This document shows positions 8,877 through 18,086 of a DNA stretch of 64,000 bases, one piece after another. The position numbers and the translations under genes were made by a program. Every line of letters starts with the position of its first letter. Positions within the stretch are counted from its first letter, which is position 1. Source of the stretch: Rheinheimera sp. (lineage in GTDB: Bacteria > Pseudomonadota > Gammaproteobacteria > Enterobacterales > Alteromonadaceae); contig DMYW01000015.1 in the NCBI GenBank assembly GCA_003482455.1, positions 62,001-126,000 on the forward strand, given 5' to 3'. Under the pieces are notes generated by a model. That model saw only the letters and a list, made by a program, of their open reading frames with translations, was not told the DNA's origin and ran no database searches.

Positions 8877-8905
8877 AATCCCCGCCGATGCGGGGATTTT
8901 TTTTC
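8877..8905 (+). terminator. Rho-independent terminator after yicC
   Basis: AATCCCCGC at 8877-8885 pairs with GCGGGGATT at 8890-8898 around a CGAT loop and is followed by a run of eight or more T. Confidence 0.9.
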
Positions 8906-9110
8906 GTATAAATCCAAGCTGTCGAACGAGCTGCGACTGCTGTCATAAAATGAAAGTTCATCCTTCACGTGTTGCTGCGAACAAAGCCAACACTGCAAAG
9001 TCGCTGTGGCATGGCCTCATAGCTCTACTCTCAAGGCCAAAGAACTAGACATTTAACAGCAACACAGCCCATGATGCGTCATCTTGCTTACTTCTGCCTG
9101 CTGAATTTAT

Positions 9111-10421
9111 ATGTTCATTAAACTTCGACAACTGCTCGCTAGTTTGTATTTCCAAGTGGTACTGGCTATCACCATCGGCATTGCGCTTGGTCACTTTTCG
9201 CCGGACCTTGGTGCTGCAATGCAGCCGCTGGGCACCGCTTTTATCAAGCTGATTAAAATGCTGATCGCGCCGATTATTTTCTGCACCGTGGTGCTGGGGA
9301 TTGCCGGCATGGAGAACATGAAACGAGTCGGTCGCACCGGCGGCTTTGCCTTGCTGTATTTCGAGATCGTCTCGACGCTAGCGCTGATCATAGGCCTTGT
9401 CGTGATCAACACTGTGCGCCCCGGCGAAGGTATGCATATCGACCCTGCGAGCTTGGATCAACAAAGTATCGCCAAATACACCACGGCTGGGCAGATGCAG
9501 TCAGTGACCGATTTTTTGCTGAATATCATTCCCACCAGCGTGTTTGATGCTTTTGCCAAAGGCGACATGCTGCAGGTGCTGTTTTTCTCCATCTTGTTTG
9601 GGTTTGCGCTGCAACGGCTGGGTGGGCGGCAAAACCTGTTGTTTCAGATGGTCGAGAAATTCGCTGAATTGCTGTTTTATATCATCGGTTTACTGATGAA
9701 ACTGGCGCCGATTGGTGCCTTTGGCGCTATGGCATTTACCATCGGCAAATATGGCGTCGGCACCTTAATGCAGCTGGCGAGCTTGATGTTGACTTTCTAC
9801 GCCACCTGTTTGCTATTTATCTTTGTAGTACTTGGCGCGATTTGTCGCGGGCATGGTTTTACCATCAGTCGATTTATTCGGTATATCCGCGAAGAGTTGT
9901 TGATTGTGTTGGGGACTTCATCGAGTGAATCTGTGTTGCCACGGATGATGACCAAACTGGAAAAATTAGGCGCGGCCAAGTCCACCGTAGGGTTGGTGAT
10001 CCCAACCGGTTATTCGTTTAACCTCGACGGCACGGCCATTTACTTGACCATGGCCGCCGTGTTTATTGCGCAAGCAACTGATACCCCCATGGATTTAACG
10101 CAACAACTGACCTTGCTGGCCGTGTTGTTAGTCACATCCAAGGGCGCGGCAGGCGTGACCGGCAGTGGTTTTATTGTGCTTGCGGCCACCTTAGCATCGG
10201 TTGGTTCTGTGCCGGTCGCTGGCATTGCCTTGATCCTCGGCATTGACCGCTTTATGTCGGAAGCACGCGCACTCACCAACCTGATCGGCAACGGCGTGGC
10301 CACCTTAGTCGTTGCCAAATGGTGTGGCGAATTGGACGAGCAACAATTACAGCATGAGTTAAGCACCACAGGCGGCGCAGCAACAGAGCATACGCCCCCA
10401 CATCATCAGCCACCTTTGTAG
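9111..10421 (+). CDS. dctA: C4-dicarboxylate/cation symporter, DctA-type
   Basis: Inner-membrane DAACS-family transporter, expected to take up succinate, fumarate or malate with protons or Na+. 436 residues with about eight hydrophobic segments. Family motifs are visible: the re-entrant loop serine-rich GTSSSESVLP (near residue 268), GYSFNLDGTAIY (near 302) with the NLDG ion/substrate site, and TSKGAAGVTGSGF (near 345). The periplasmic loop VRPGEGMHIDP is characteristic of DctA rather than GltP. It stands alone, between terminators at 8877 and 10485; no dctBD two-component genes are adjacent. Confidence 0.9.
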   Translation: MFIKLRQLLASLYFQVVLAITIGIALGHFSPDLGAAMQPLGTAFIKLIKMLIAPIIFCTVVLGIAGMENMKRVGRTGGFALLYFEIVSTLALIIGLVVINTVRPGEGMHIDPASLDQQSIAKYTTAGQMQSVTDFLLNIIPTSVFDAFAKGDMLQVLFFSILFGFALQRLGGRQNLLFQMVEKFAELLFYIIGLLMKLAPIGAFGAMAFTIGKYGVGTLMQLASLMLTFYATCLLFIFVVLGAICRGHGFTISRFIRYIREELLIVLGTSSSESVLPRMMTKLEKLGAAKSTVGLVIPTGYSFNLDGTAIYLTMAAVFIAQATDTPMDLTQQLTLLAVLLVTSKGAAGVTGSGFIVLAATLASVGSVPVAGIALILGIDRFMSEARALTNLIGNGVATLVVAKWCGELDEQQLQHELSTTGGAATEHTPPHHQPPL

Positions 10422-10484
10422 CGAAGCATTTTGATTTCACTGGAATTTTCAAAAATTACCAGCTAACGTAAATGACGGATCACT

Positions 10485-10510
10485 AAGCCCTGTTCGACAG
10501 GGCTTTTTTC
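10485..10510 (+). terminator. Rho-independent terminator after dctA
   Basis: AAGCCCTG at 10485-10492 pairs with CAGGGCTT at 10498-10505 around TTCGA, followed by a T-run to 10509. Confidence 0.85.
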
Positions 10511-10640
10511 TTCAAGGCGATACACGGATGGCTCCCGACAGCCCTAAGCGCCATACTTGTCCAACAGGAATTGGGCTGAAACGTTACAGTTTGCGCGGAC
10601 TGATCTACACTGGTTAAACATTGAGCAAAAGAGCGGCATC

Positions 10641-11834
10641 ATGAGCAGTATTGATTTAAACCGTCCCGATGACTTTCAACGTGATTCGATCGATGATTTC
10701 TTTGAAGATTTTCGCGAAGCATACGAGAACTGCGAAACCATCCTGATCGATCTGGAACATAAACCTGATAACCAAGATTTACTCAATGGGTTATTCCGTG
10801 TTGTCCATACCATTAAAGGCAACTTGGGTTTTATTGGCCTGTTTTCCCTGATCCCTTTGTTGCAAAGCTTGGAAGATGTGCTCGACGATATTCGCAAGGG
10901 CCACATGGCTTACGACAGCGCTTTGTGTGACGTGATTTTGCAGTCGCTGGATCGCACCAAGGGCATCGTCAATGCCAAAATTGAAAACCAACAAGGGCCA
11001 TTATCGCCGCAAAAAATCAGCTACATCAGCGCTCATTTAACTCAACTGACATCCATTGATGAAGATGCTCGGGCTTTATGTATTAAGCACATTTTGTTGG
11101 GTTTAGATCCAACGAGTCGCCTTGAAGATTTACCGCAAGAAGTATCCGCAGGTCCTGTTGCGGCAGTTACCAATACAGGTCCAGCCGCTGCACCTGCTGC
11201 TGAAGACCCACTGTTAGTGTGGCGACGCATGTTGCAACTGTATGGCATTCCGCAAGATGAAGACACCATGTTTTTTGTCGGCTTGGTGCAATCGATTGAA
11301 AGCCGCAGCGAACAATGGCAAGGCCGCACCGCCCGTCAGTTGTTTTTATGTTTGGAAATGAACCGCCAAGCCGGCAATAAAGTCGACAAAGACCAACTGG
11401 CGATTGCCGTGATGCTGCACGATTTGGGAATGGCATTTTTACCGCGCACTTTGTTTAACGAACAGATGCAAGCAGACCCAACTCAGCTGTCGTTATGGAA
11501 GCGTCACGCCGAACATTGCGCCAGCTTGCTGGCCAGTTCACCACGTTGGCAAGAAGCTGCTGCCATTATTTGGCAACACCATGAAAACGTCGACGGTAGT
11601 GGCTTTCCTGATGGCTTAGAAGGCAATGACATCTCTGATGGCGCCAAAATCCTACGAATAGCCGACGAGTTCGATGCTCGCCCACAAGAACATAACGACC
11701 CTGCCATCGCCCGTCGCCACATGATGAAAGCGGTATTGGATATTAATAATCAGTCCGGCAAAGTGTTCGATACCTTCTGGATCGACATTTTTAACCAAGT
11801 CATTCGGGCACATCATCAACACTTTGCTCGATAA
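10641..11834 (+). CDS. Hpt domain fused to an HD-GYP-type domain
   Basis: A 397-residue fusion. ATG 10641 is preferred (start MSSIDLNRPDDF); the frame could begin at 10557. Residues ~15-115 form a histidine phosphotransfer (Hpt) domain with VVHTIKGNLGF, the phosphorylatable His at about 56. A linker rich in Pro/Ala follows (~170-190). Residues ~195-390 resemble an HD-GYP cyclic-di-GMP phosphodiesterase: MLHDLG with the HD pair at about 260, HHENVDGSGFP at about 313-323 and IADEFDA near 341. The HDxGK lysine is replaced (HDLGMA) and GYP reads GFP, so activity is not assured. Probable cytosolic output protein of a phosphorelay; followed by its own terminator. Confidence 0.85.
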   Translation: MSSIDLNRPDDFQRDSIDDFFEDFREAYENCETILIDLEHKPDNQDLLNGLFRVVHTIKGNLGFIGLFSLIPLLQSLEDVLDDIRKGHMAYDSALCDVILQSLDRTKGIVNAKIENQQGPLSPQKISYISAHLTQLTSIDEDARALCIKHILLGLDPTSRLEDLPQEVSAGPVAAVTNTGPAAAPAAEDPLLVWRRMLQLYGIPQDEDTMFFVGLVQSIESRSEQWQGRTARQLFLCLEMNRQAGNKVDKDQLAIAVMLHDLGMAFLPRTLFNEQMQADPTQLSLWKRHAEHCASLLASSPRWQEAAAIIWQHHENVDGSGFPDGLEGNDISDGAKILRIADEFDARPQEHNDPAIARRHMMKAVLDINNQSGKVFDTFWIDIFNQVIRAHHQHFAR

Positions 11835-11873
11835 CAATGAACCTTGGTTAGGCTCACTTGCATCGTGTACAGC

Positions 11874-11898
11874 AGCCGGTCCCTGACCGGCTCTTTTA
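11874..11898 (+). terminator. Rho-independent terminator after the Hpt-HD-GYP gene
   Basis: AGCCGGT pairs with ACCGGCT (11874-11892) around a five-base loop, followed by CTTTTATTT. Confidence 0.75.
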
Positions 11899-11989
11899 TT
11901 TCATCGCTTGAGTGCTGATTTTCAGCGCAACAATTGCACAAAATTCAGCCATATCAGAAAAATATCAAATTTTTATCGAGCTTCTATCA

Positions 11990-12153
11990 TTTCTTTTTCG
12001 CCGCCAGCCCTTAGTCTGAGTTCAGGTTAAGCGGACTCGCCAGGAAGGCAAGTCACTACGTTTAATCTGGTACGCATAGCAAGCATGTCCAGCCGCTGCA
12101 TTGCAGTTGGCCACTATGGCGACCCACCCCCTTGGTAGGTCGCCTATTTTTTT
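11990..12153 (+). ncRNA. Possible small RNA ending in its own terminator
   Basis: After the terminator of the preceding gene (11874) there is a second strong plus-strand terminator (12118-12153) with no reading frame of note between them. Upstream of it are nested inverted repeats: GACTCGCC...GGCAAGTC around an AGGA loop (12034-12054), and AGCGG (12030) with CCGCT (12093). The simplest reading is a transcribed non-coding RNA of roughly 120-170 bases. I match it to no known class; the 5' end is a guess. Confidence 0.35.
12118..12153 (+). terminator. Strong Rho-independent terminator without a preceding ORF
   Basis: GGCGACC at 12118-12124 pairs with GGTCGCC at 12138-12144; inside it ACC pairs with GGT, giving a 10-base stem with one mismatch, followed by TATTTTTTT. 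Confidence 0.85.
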
Positions 12154-12253
12154 AGATTAAAATTTACTCACTATTTCTAATAGATACAAACACTTACCCT
12201 ATGCTACTCTATACAGGTTCATAGCAAGGATTCGCTGAGCAAGGACTATTAGG

Positions 12254-12472
12254 ATGAAACTGATCGCGGCCATGATCACAGCTTTGGTCTGTGTGTTGAT
12301 GCTTTACCTCTTTCACAACCCTGACTCTCGTCAAGACAATTCTGAATGGTTGGATGCTAACCAACTGCCAGCGACCGCTGCGTGCCAAACTCATGCTGAA
12401 CAAAGCAACTCAGATCCCACATGCACACCATCATCTGGCAAGGTCGATTATTCACCAAACACCTTGCATTAA
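12254..12472 (+). CDS. Small putative membrane or exported peptide
   Basis: A 72-residue frame, MKLIAAMITALVCVLMLYLF at its start: a hydrophobic N-terminal segment (residues 3-20) after one lysine, then a polar tail with two cysteines (ACQTHAEQ, PTCTP). AAGGA lies eight bases before the ATG, a normal ribosome-binding site. Its end overlaps the last four bases of the convergent sensor kinase gene. I recognise no family; it could be a real small membrane protein or a chance frame. Confidence 0.45.
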   Translation: MKLIAAMITALVCVLMLYLFHNPDSRQDNSEWLDANQLPATAACQTHAEQSNSDPTCTPSSGKVDYSPNTLH

Positions 12473-15400
12473 TTTCGGCCTGATTGAGGTTCTACCGCCG
12501 CGGTCGGCCACGACCGTACCTGCGGCTCAGTCAAACTCGTTAGCTTCTCAGACGCGTGATGCGCATGCAGTGGCAAGCTAAACCAGAAGCTACTGCCTCG
12601 CCCCAAAGCGGATTGGAAACCAATGTCACCTCCATGTAACTCGACAATCCGTTTGCAAATTACTAACCCAAGACCTGAACCATAGCGCGATTTATTGCTC
12701 GAGCTGTCGGCTTGGACAAACTTGCTAAACAGACGTTTTTGCACCTCCAGTGGGATCCCTTCCCCGCTGTCATTGATGGTGATTTGCACGCGATCAACAA
12801 AAGGTACGATCGACAGTTCGACTCGGCCGGTCGGTTTTGAAAACTTAATGGCATTAGAAAGCAAGTTATCAAGCACTTGACGGATCCGCAGCGGGTCCAA
12901 CTCTAAAGTTAAATCAGGCACATCTGTGACAATAGACAAACTGACTTGGAATTTGTCAGCGTACGTCAGTAACCCTTGCAAAGCGCTGCGGATCAACGCA
13001 TTAAGTTCAGTTGCTTCCCAATTAAGCTGCATCGCCCCACTTTCAAATTTTTGTAGATCCAGCAAGTCGTTGACCAATACCAACAGCCGATTGCTGTTTT
13101 CTTCGGCGGTTTGCAGCAGCTGTGTTGCCACTTCGGGTTGTTGGCGCAATTGTGGGCTGTTAAGCAATCGGATAGCGCCGTGAATCGACGTCAGCGGTGT
13201 CCGCAATTCATGCGAAACCGTCGAAATAAAGTCATCTTTTAAACTATCGAGTTGCTTTAACCGCACATTCGATTCAGCCAAGTCACTTAGCACTCCACGC
13301 AACTGCGTTGTGCGCTCCACCACCTTTTGTTCCAATTGCTGTTCATTAATGGCTTTTGCTTGCACAGAATCATGCAATAACTGGTTGATCCGGTGAAGGT
13401 TTTTTAGACGATACAGATAAAAAGCTACGATACTACCGAGCAGACTCAGCAACAGCAAAACTTGCACTGAACGCCGTTGTAACCATTCTGGTTTAATTGT
13501 CACTGGGATACTCGTTTCCGCCGACATCACCCCATGATGATTGGAACCGCGAAAACGCAATACATAATCGCCAGGCGCTAAGTTCGTGTAATGTTTGATG
13601 CCGTCTGAACTGACGCGTTGCCAGTCGTTGTCGTAACCCTGTAATTGCACATCGACATGGTTTAATTCGGAGTCATTGTAATCAAGCGTCGCAAACTGCA
13701 AGGCAAGTGCACTTTGGCCTGGTTGCAGCATGATGTGTTCACAACAATGCCCCATCCACTGCGCAGCGAGGGGCTGATGATCCACTTGCACCTGGCTTAA
13801 CATCACACGCGGTGCGATACGGTTTTGCCAGATTTTCACCGTGCCAATTCGATCAATCCCCTTTGCCGTTCCGACATACACAGCGCCAAGTTCACCCGCG
13901 ATGGCTTTAAACATCATGTCGCGCGATGACAATCCTTCCGCCTCACCGTAGTTAATAAACCGCTCAGAATCAGTCGGCAATACACTCAAACCCTCGGAGG
14001 ATAAGGTCCAAATCCGTTTGAATTCGTCGGTATACACCCCCATTAAATCTTCGGAAGCTAAGTTTTGCGCTTTGCTGTAACTGCGTAGCTGTAGCGTCAA
14101 CAGTTGTAATTGCTGCAAGCCGTTGGTGGCGCAAATCAACAAGCTGTCGTCAGGTCCTTTGCCTAAACAAGTTGCTTTGCTGGTCAAGGTTGGCACCTGC
14201 GAATTTAGATGCACCAAAGCGCCTGTGTTTAAGGTGTAGCGATAAACACCTGTCAGCCTGGTGGCAATAAATAATTGATCGCCAATCAGTTCGAGATCTT
14301 GCACCGCATCGCCGGTGGTCTTTTTGCTGATATCCGCCAATAAGTGAATTGGTGCGGCTGAACCTGCGATCACTACACCATCAGCCCACATCCCAAGAAT
14401 CATTTGACCATCGGCGGTAAATAACAAATCCCGCACGTTGCGCGCGGCAAGCTGCAGTGACGCAATGGGCGAATTGTCGCTGACAAACCCTGTGGCGGGG
14501 CTGTAGCGCAACAGACCTGTATCCGTGCCCACCCATAAATTATCTTGCCAACGCGCAAATGCATTCACCCGAGCATTGGTGATGAATTGTTGTACCTGCG
14601 TTTCTGCTTCACCTTGCCATTGCACACTGTTCGCTCGGCCTAACCACAGTCCTCGATCATCCTTGAAAAAACTTAACACCGGCTCTGTGATATCGCGCAG
14701 CGCACGGAAACTATCCTCCGACGACCATGCGTTAAATTCGCTGTTAAACAGTCGGCCTTTATAAATACCGCGCTCACGCGTCCCAGCCCATACCAAGCCA
14801 GTTCGATCGACTAACAATGACCGCACATTCACGCCTTTGAGGCTATTGCCGTCAGCCTCGATTGGCTGCAACTTCATGGTTTCCGGGATGAACACACTGA
14901 TGCCATCAAAGCTGCCAATAAGCACATGACCATGGAGATCTTTGGCTAACGCATTGATGATGGGATAGGTGAAACCGCGGTAATACGGCATGGCTTGCAG
15001 TTGTAACGATTGACTGTCGAGACGAAACAAACCGGCGCGGGTGCCGACCCATAACCAGTGCCCATCGGCCAAGAGGGCTCTAATTTCATTGTCATTACTA
15101 GCCGCACCATGCGGTTGAATAACGGCGCTAAGTCCTTGTTGCTCAGAGTAATATTGCAAGCCACGACTGGTCGCGATCCAGATTTTACCGTCAGCGGTTT
15201 CTGCCAACGACCACACGCGAGGGTGCACCAACTGCGCTGAACCGGGATTAGCGGTCGCGGTGAACATTTTCTGCAAACCTTTGTCTGGTTCAAACAGATT
15301 TACGCCACCATCGGTGCCAATCCACACGCGATCACGACTGTCATTGAGCAGCGTTTGGACAAACGGGCTATACAGCTGATCTTGGCCGTTTCCAGAGGAG

Positions 15401-15738
15401 AAACTTTGCACCTGACCTGATGCAAGGTCGATTTGTAACAGTCCATAACCCCAACTCGCTGCCCACAACCGACCTTGTTGATCAAACTGCAATTTATCTA
15501 TATCGGGAACTTCACCGATCGGGTTCACGCCTGACAAGTCATAAGTACGAAACGCCACGCCGTCATAACGAACAATCCCGACGTTGGTCGAACCGAACCA
15601 GATAAAGCCCGCTTGGTCTTGCACTAAGCTGTAGACACCGACGTTGGGCAATGCATCGTCTAGCGCAAGGCGCTGCCAAGTAACGGCAAAACCTTGGCAA
15701 CTCCAGCATAACAATAATGAAAAAACTAGACGAATCAC
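12469..15738 (-). CDS. Beta-propeller periplasmic-sensor histidine kinase
   Basis: A large membrane-bound sensor kinase of about 1089 residues. GTG 15738 is preferred because AGGAAG lies eight bases upstream and a signal peptide (IRLVFSLLLCWSCQGFA) then begins the protein; ATG 15765 and 15876 are longer alternatives without a good ribosome site. Residues ~25-660 are two-component-regulator propeller repeats (recurring WVGT, WIGTDGG, WAGTRERG), followed by a Y_Y_Y-type domain (~670-745), one membrane span (~758-778), a short coiled coil, HisKA with HELRTPL (His ~843) and a HATPase domain with DNLLSNAIKF, DSGEGIP and GSGLGLV. There is no receiver domain and no adjacent response regulator. The ligand is unknown; relatives often sense polysaccharide breakdown products. 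Confidence 0.9.
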   Translation of the reverse strand: MIRLVFSLLLCWSCQGFAVTWQRLALDDALPNVGVYSLVQDQAGFIWFGSTNVGIVRYDGVAFRTYDLSGVNPIGEVPDIDKLQFDQQGRLWAASWGYGLLQIDLASGQVQSFSSGNGQDQLYSPFVQTLLNDSRDRVWIGTDGGVNLFEPDKGLQKMFTATANPGSAQLVHPRVWSLAETADGKIWIATSRGLQYYSEQQGLSAVIQPHGAASNDNEIRALLADGHWLWVGTRAGLFRLDSQSLQLQAMPYYRGFTYPIINALAKDLHGHVLIGSFDGISVFIPETMKLQPIEADGNSLKGVNVRSLLVDRTGLVWAGTRERGIYKGRLFNSEFNAWSSEDSFRALRDITEPVLSFFKDDRGLWLGRANSVQWQGEAETQVQQFITNARVNAFARWQDNLWVGTDTGLLRYSPATGFVSDNSPIASLQLAARNVRDLLFTADGQMILGMWADGVVIAGSAAPIHLLADISKKTTGDAVQDLELIGDQLFIATRLTGVYRYTLNTGALVHLNSQVPTLTSKATCLGKGPDDSLLICATNGLQQLQLLTLQLRSYSKAQNLASEDLMGVYTDEFKRIWTLSSEGLSVLPTDSERFINYGEAEGLSSRDMMFKAIAGELGAVYVGTAKGIDRIGTVKIWQNRIAPRVMLSQVQVDHQPLAAQWMGHCCEHIMLQPGQSALALQFATLDYNDSELNHVDVQLQGYDNDWQRVSSDGIKHYTNLAPGDYVLRFRGSNHHGVMSAETSIPVTIKPEWLQRRSVQVLLLLSLLGSIVAFYLYRLKNLHRINQLLHDSVQAKAINEQQLEQKVVERTTQLRGVLSDLAESNVRLKQLDSLKDDFISTVSHELRTPLTSIHGAIRLLNSPQLRQQPEVATQLLQTAEENSNRLLVLVNDLLDLQKFESGAMQLNWEATELNALIRSALQGLLTYADKFQVSLSIVTDVPDLTLELDPLRIRQVLDNLLSNAIKFSKPTGRVELSIVPFVDRVQITINDSGEGIPLEVQKRLFSKFVQADSSSNKSRYGSGLGLVICKRIVELHGGDIGFQSALGRGSSFWFSLPLHAHHASEKLTSLTEPQVRSWPTAAVEPQSGRN

Positions 15739-15866
15739 GATGTTAGCTTCCTGATCAAAAGGCATATTCAGGCATTGTTCTGTAGTTGAGTTTGCGCTAA
15801 TTTCTGTGAAAGACAAGGAAACTGCGTACGTCTTCCGTTGAAATTTGCCGCAGTTCAGGAATTTAT

Positions 15867-16712
15867 ATGCCGGCATTGCCGTTTAACTCACTGTGGCCGC
15901 TGCTGCGAAACCTCTGCCGCCCTGCACGCGCTATGCTACCTGAGCACGCTGCCAGCATGGCACTGGCAGAGTGGCCTCAGGCTTGGCAACAACAACATCA
16001 AGACTTCACGGGCGTAAAATCAGGCTTAAGTTTTGGCTATTTGCCGCTGCAATCCGCTCAACTTGCATCGATGTTGCAGCCAGCATTCGGCCCATCAATC
16101 GTCGGTTTGGTGCATGTGTCACAACATTTGCAACGATTCTGCGACATTACTCAGTTATCAACCACACCGCTGCGGATCGACACCAGCTGGCAAGCAGCAC
16201 CACGCGCATCGGGACGTGGCTGCTTTTTGGATTGTCAGCAGCGCATGTACAACCAAACTACTGGCGCCATAGTGCTTGCAGGGCACAGCCGTTATTTGAG
16301 CAAGTTGAACTGGCACACACCGAATCTAAACACTGCAGCGACGTTGACAAAACCAGACTCAACCGAAGCATTTGTGGTCCATGAAACCCACAGCCTAGAC
16401 CTGCAGCAAGGCAGGCAGTACGCCCGCTTGTCCGGCGATTGGAATCCAATCCATCTTGGCCACTGGCCAGCGCGGCTCTTTGGTTTGCCGACAGCCATCA
16501 TACACGGCGCCTACTTGGTCAGCTTGCTAGAGCGAACATCGGCGCAGCCTCTGGCGCAACTCGACGTGCAATTTTTAAAACCGGTACGCTATCAACAACC
16601 TTTTCAACTTGGCGTCAGCAGTTCAGGCCTTTGGCAAATTCGGCAAGGCGATGTGTTATGCCTCAGTGCGACCTTGCAGCCGGCATCTTCAGCACTTGCT
16701 CAGGCTGACTAG
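15867..16712 (+). CDS. MaoC-like (hot-dog fold) dehydratase family protein
   Basis: About 281 residues. The C-terminal third carries the MaoC/(R)-specific enoyl-CoA hydratase motif YARLSGDWNPIHLG followed by GLPTAIIHGAYLVSLL, with the Asp and His that are catalytic in this family. The N-terminal part is a second, more divergent hot-dog-like half, as in two-domain hydratases. The likely role is hydration/dehydration of an acyl-thioester in lipid metabolism, but the substrate cannot be read from sequence. Its start lies close to, and divergent from, the sensor kinase gene. Confidence 0.75.
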   Translation: MPALPFNSLWPLLRNLCRPARAMLPEHAASMALAEWPQAWQQQHQDFTGVKSGLSFGYLPLQSAQLASMLQPAFGPSIVGLVHVSQHLQRFCDITQLSTTPLRIDTSWQAAPRASGRGCFLDCQQRMYNQTTGAIVLAGHSRYLSKLNWHTPNLNTAATLTKPDSTEAFVVHETHSLDLQQGRQYARLSGDWNPIHLGHWPARLFGLPTAIIHGAYLVSLLERTSAQPLAQLDVQFLKPVRYQQPFQLGVSSSGLWQIRQGDVLCLSATLQPASSALAQAD

Positions 16713-16779
16713 CAGTTTTTCGGACATCAACTAGACTGCAAAAGTTAACAATAGGTTAACTTTCAGACAGGATGTCATC

Positions 16780-17475
16780 ATGAAGACCAGACCATGGAGT
16801 AGGCACTTTTGCTGCTTAGCCCTCATCTACGTGATGAGTTGGCAAGTGGCGCAAGCGCAGCAATTCGACCAGCTTTATCAATCCCAATGTAACGACTTGG
16901 CAGAACAATTAGCGGTTAACGAACAGCGACAACGTCAGGGCTATCGTATTCGGCAAGGCGAAGCCATTGCCAAAGCGCAGACCGCGTTGCAGCAACTGCT
17001 CGATGAGGCGTGCCAAGACCCAATCGACGACCCTATCGACACGCAGCAGCGCTACCTCGAGATCAGCCGCGACAATCAACGCAGTTTGCAAATGAGCCAT
17101 TCCAACAAAACACCGGCGGTGCGAAGTGCCAGCCGTCGAGCCAGTAAAGCTAAACAGCCGACTCGCGTCGACAAGCCGCAACGAGCAAGACGGTCGACCA
17201 ACTCGCCCATTCGAGCAAGCACCAACACAGCAGTAACGGTCCGTAGTTTTCCGTCATTACAAGTCAGCAGCGTGTCGCTGAGTTCGCCATACAGCGGGCC
17301 TAAGTTGATGGCCTGGCTTGGCTTTTACAGAGAACCTCAGCACTGCTATGGCATTCGCGAACTGCCGAAAATCGTGCAATGCAGCGAAGCACGGTTGCAG
17401 GCTCGCCAGCAGTTTGAACGCTGGTGGCAACAACAAGCTGCCAGCACGACAGCACGCTTAGAGGTTCGCTACTAA
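16780..17475 (+). CDS. Exported basic protein of unknown function
   Basis: 231 residues with a signal peptide (hydrophobic core FCCLALIYVMSW, likely cleavage after AQAQ near residue 27). The N-terminal third is helical and Gln-rich; the middle (~105-160) is a low-complexity, very basic Ser/Arg/Lys linker (SRRASKAKQPTRVDKPQRAR, interrupted); the last ~60 residues form a compact part with three cysteines (CYGIREL, VQCSEAR). An AGGA-like box lies before the ATG. I do not recognise the family. A charged flexible linker between two structured ends would fit a periplasmic spacer or wall-binding protein, but this is speculation. Confidence 0.65.
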   Translation: MKTRPWSRHFCCLALIYVMSWQVAQAQQFDQLYQSQCNDLAEQLAVNEQRQRQGYRIRQGEAIAKAQTALQQLLDEACQDPIDDPIDTQQRYLEISRDNQRSLQMSHSNKTPAVRSASRRASKAKQPTRVDKPQRARRSTNSPIRASTNTAVTVRSFPSLQVSSVSLSSPYSGPKLMAWLGFYREPQHCYGIRELPKIVQCSEARLQARQQFERWWQQQAASTTARLEVRY

Positions 17476-17594
17476 GCAACCACACACAGCAGCATGCGAC
17501 CTGCGAGTGTAGGTCGCAACAAACCACAGGCAACTTGTCTGACCAGTAAAGGACTGCTAAGCTGCAGTTTTTCCGATCCAGTAACGAGAACTCC

Positions 17595-18086
17595 ATGGCC
17601 ACAGTGACGATGAAACAAGCGCAACGTATGTTGTTTTGGTTTGGCTTGCGCTACATCCCTTTAATTGGCTTTTGTTCGCCGAAGATCCGTGAAATGAGTG
17701 AACGGCACTTGGTGATTAGCATGCCGCATAGCTGGCGCACCAAAAACCATTTGGGCAGTATCTATTTTGGCGCTTTAGCCATTGGCGCTGACCTCGCTGG
17801 CGCATTTTTGGTGTTTTCCAAAGCGCGCGAACGCGGCATTAATGCTAACTTTGCCTTTAAAGACGTGCACGGCGAGTTTTTGAAACGCCCAGAAGCGGAG
17901 GTGTTTTTCCGCAGTGATGACGGCGATGTGATTGATGCAATGATCAACGAATCGATGGCCACCGGCCAGCGCATCAACAAACCGGTGAAGATCGTGGTGA
18001 CCTGTCCGTCATTGCATGGCGACGAGCCGATGGCGAACTTTCAGCTGACCTTGTCAGTGAAAGCCACACCACGCAAAACAAAATAA
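17595..18086 (+). CDS. DUF4442-type hot-dog thioesterase-like protein
   Basis: 163 residues, single domain of the PaaI/YiiD thioesterase-like (DUF4442) type: MPHSWRTKNHLGSIYFGALAIGADLAGA is the characteristic central region with the Asn-His-Leu-Gly turn, followed by FKDVHGEFLKRP. Probably a cytosolic acyl-CoA thioesterase or ligand-binding homologue; the substrate is unknown. It is a single gene between the exported protein and gmk. Confidence 0.75.
   Translation: MATVTMKQAQRMLFWFGLRYIPLIGFCSPKIREMSERHLVISMPHSWRTKNHLGSIYFGALAIGADLAGAFLVFSKARERGINANFAFKDVHGEFLKRPEAEVFFRSDDGDVIDAMINESMATGQRINKPVKIVVTCPSLHGDEPMANFQLTLSVKATPRKTK

Larger units (their letters stand above)
11899..12253. other. Intergenic stretch holding a probable structured RNA and a terminator
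   Basis: No protein gene was found here. The first 100 bases are AT-rich and could hold a promoter; the rest is more GC-balanced with several inverted repeats, and closes with a strong plus-strand terminator at 12118-12153. The small ORF at 12254 follows. Confidence 0.6.

Noticed and set aside
11990..12100. Known riboswitch classes (GEMM, TPP, cobalamin) for the structured region near 12 kb
   Set aside because: None of their conserved sequence blocks is present; kept only as a possible unclassified RNA.
12469..15738. Hybrid histidine kinase with receiver domain
   Set aside because: The frame ends ~40 residues after the HATPase domain; no receiver motif is present.
16909..17181. 90-residue minus-strand ORF
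   Set aside because: Shadow of the exported basic protein, whose signal peptide and ribosome site are clear.
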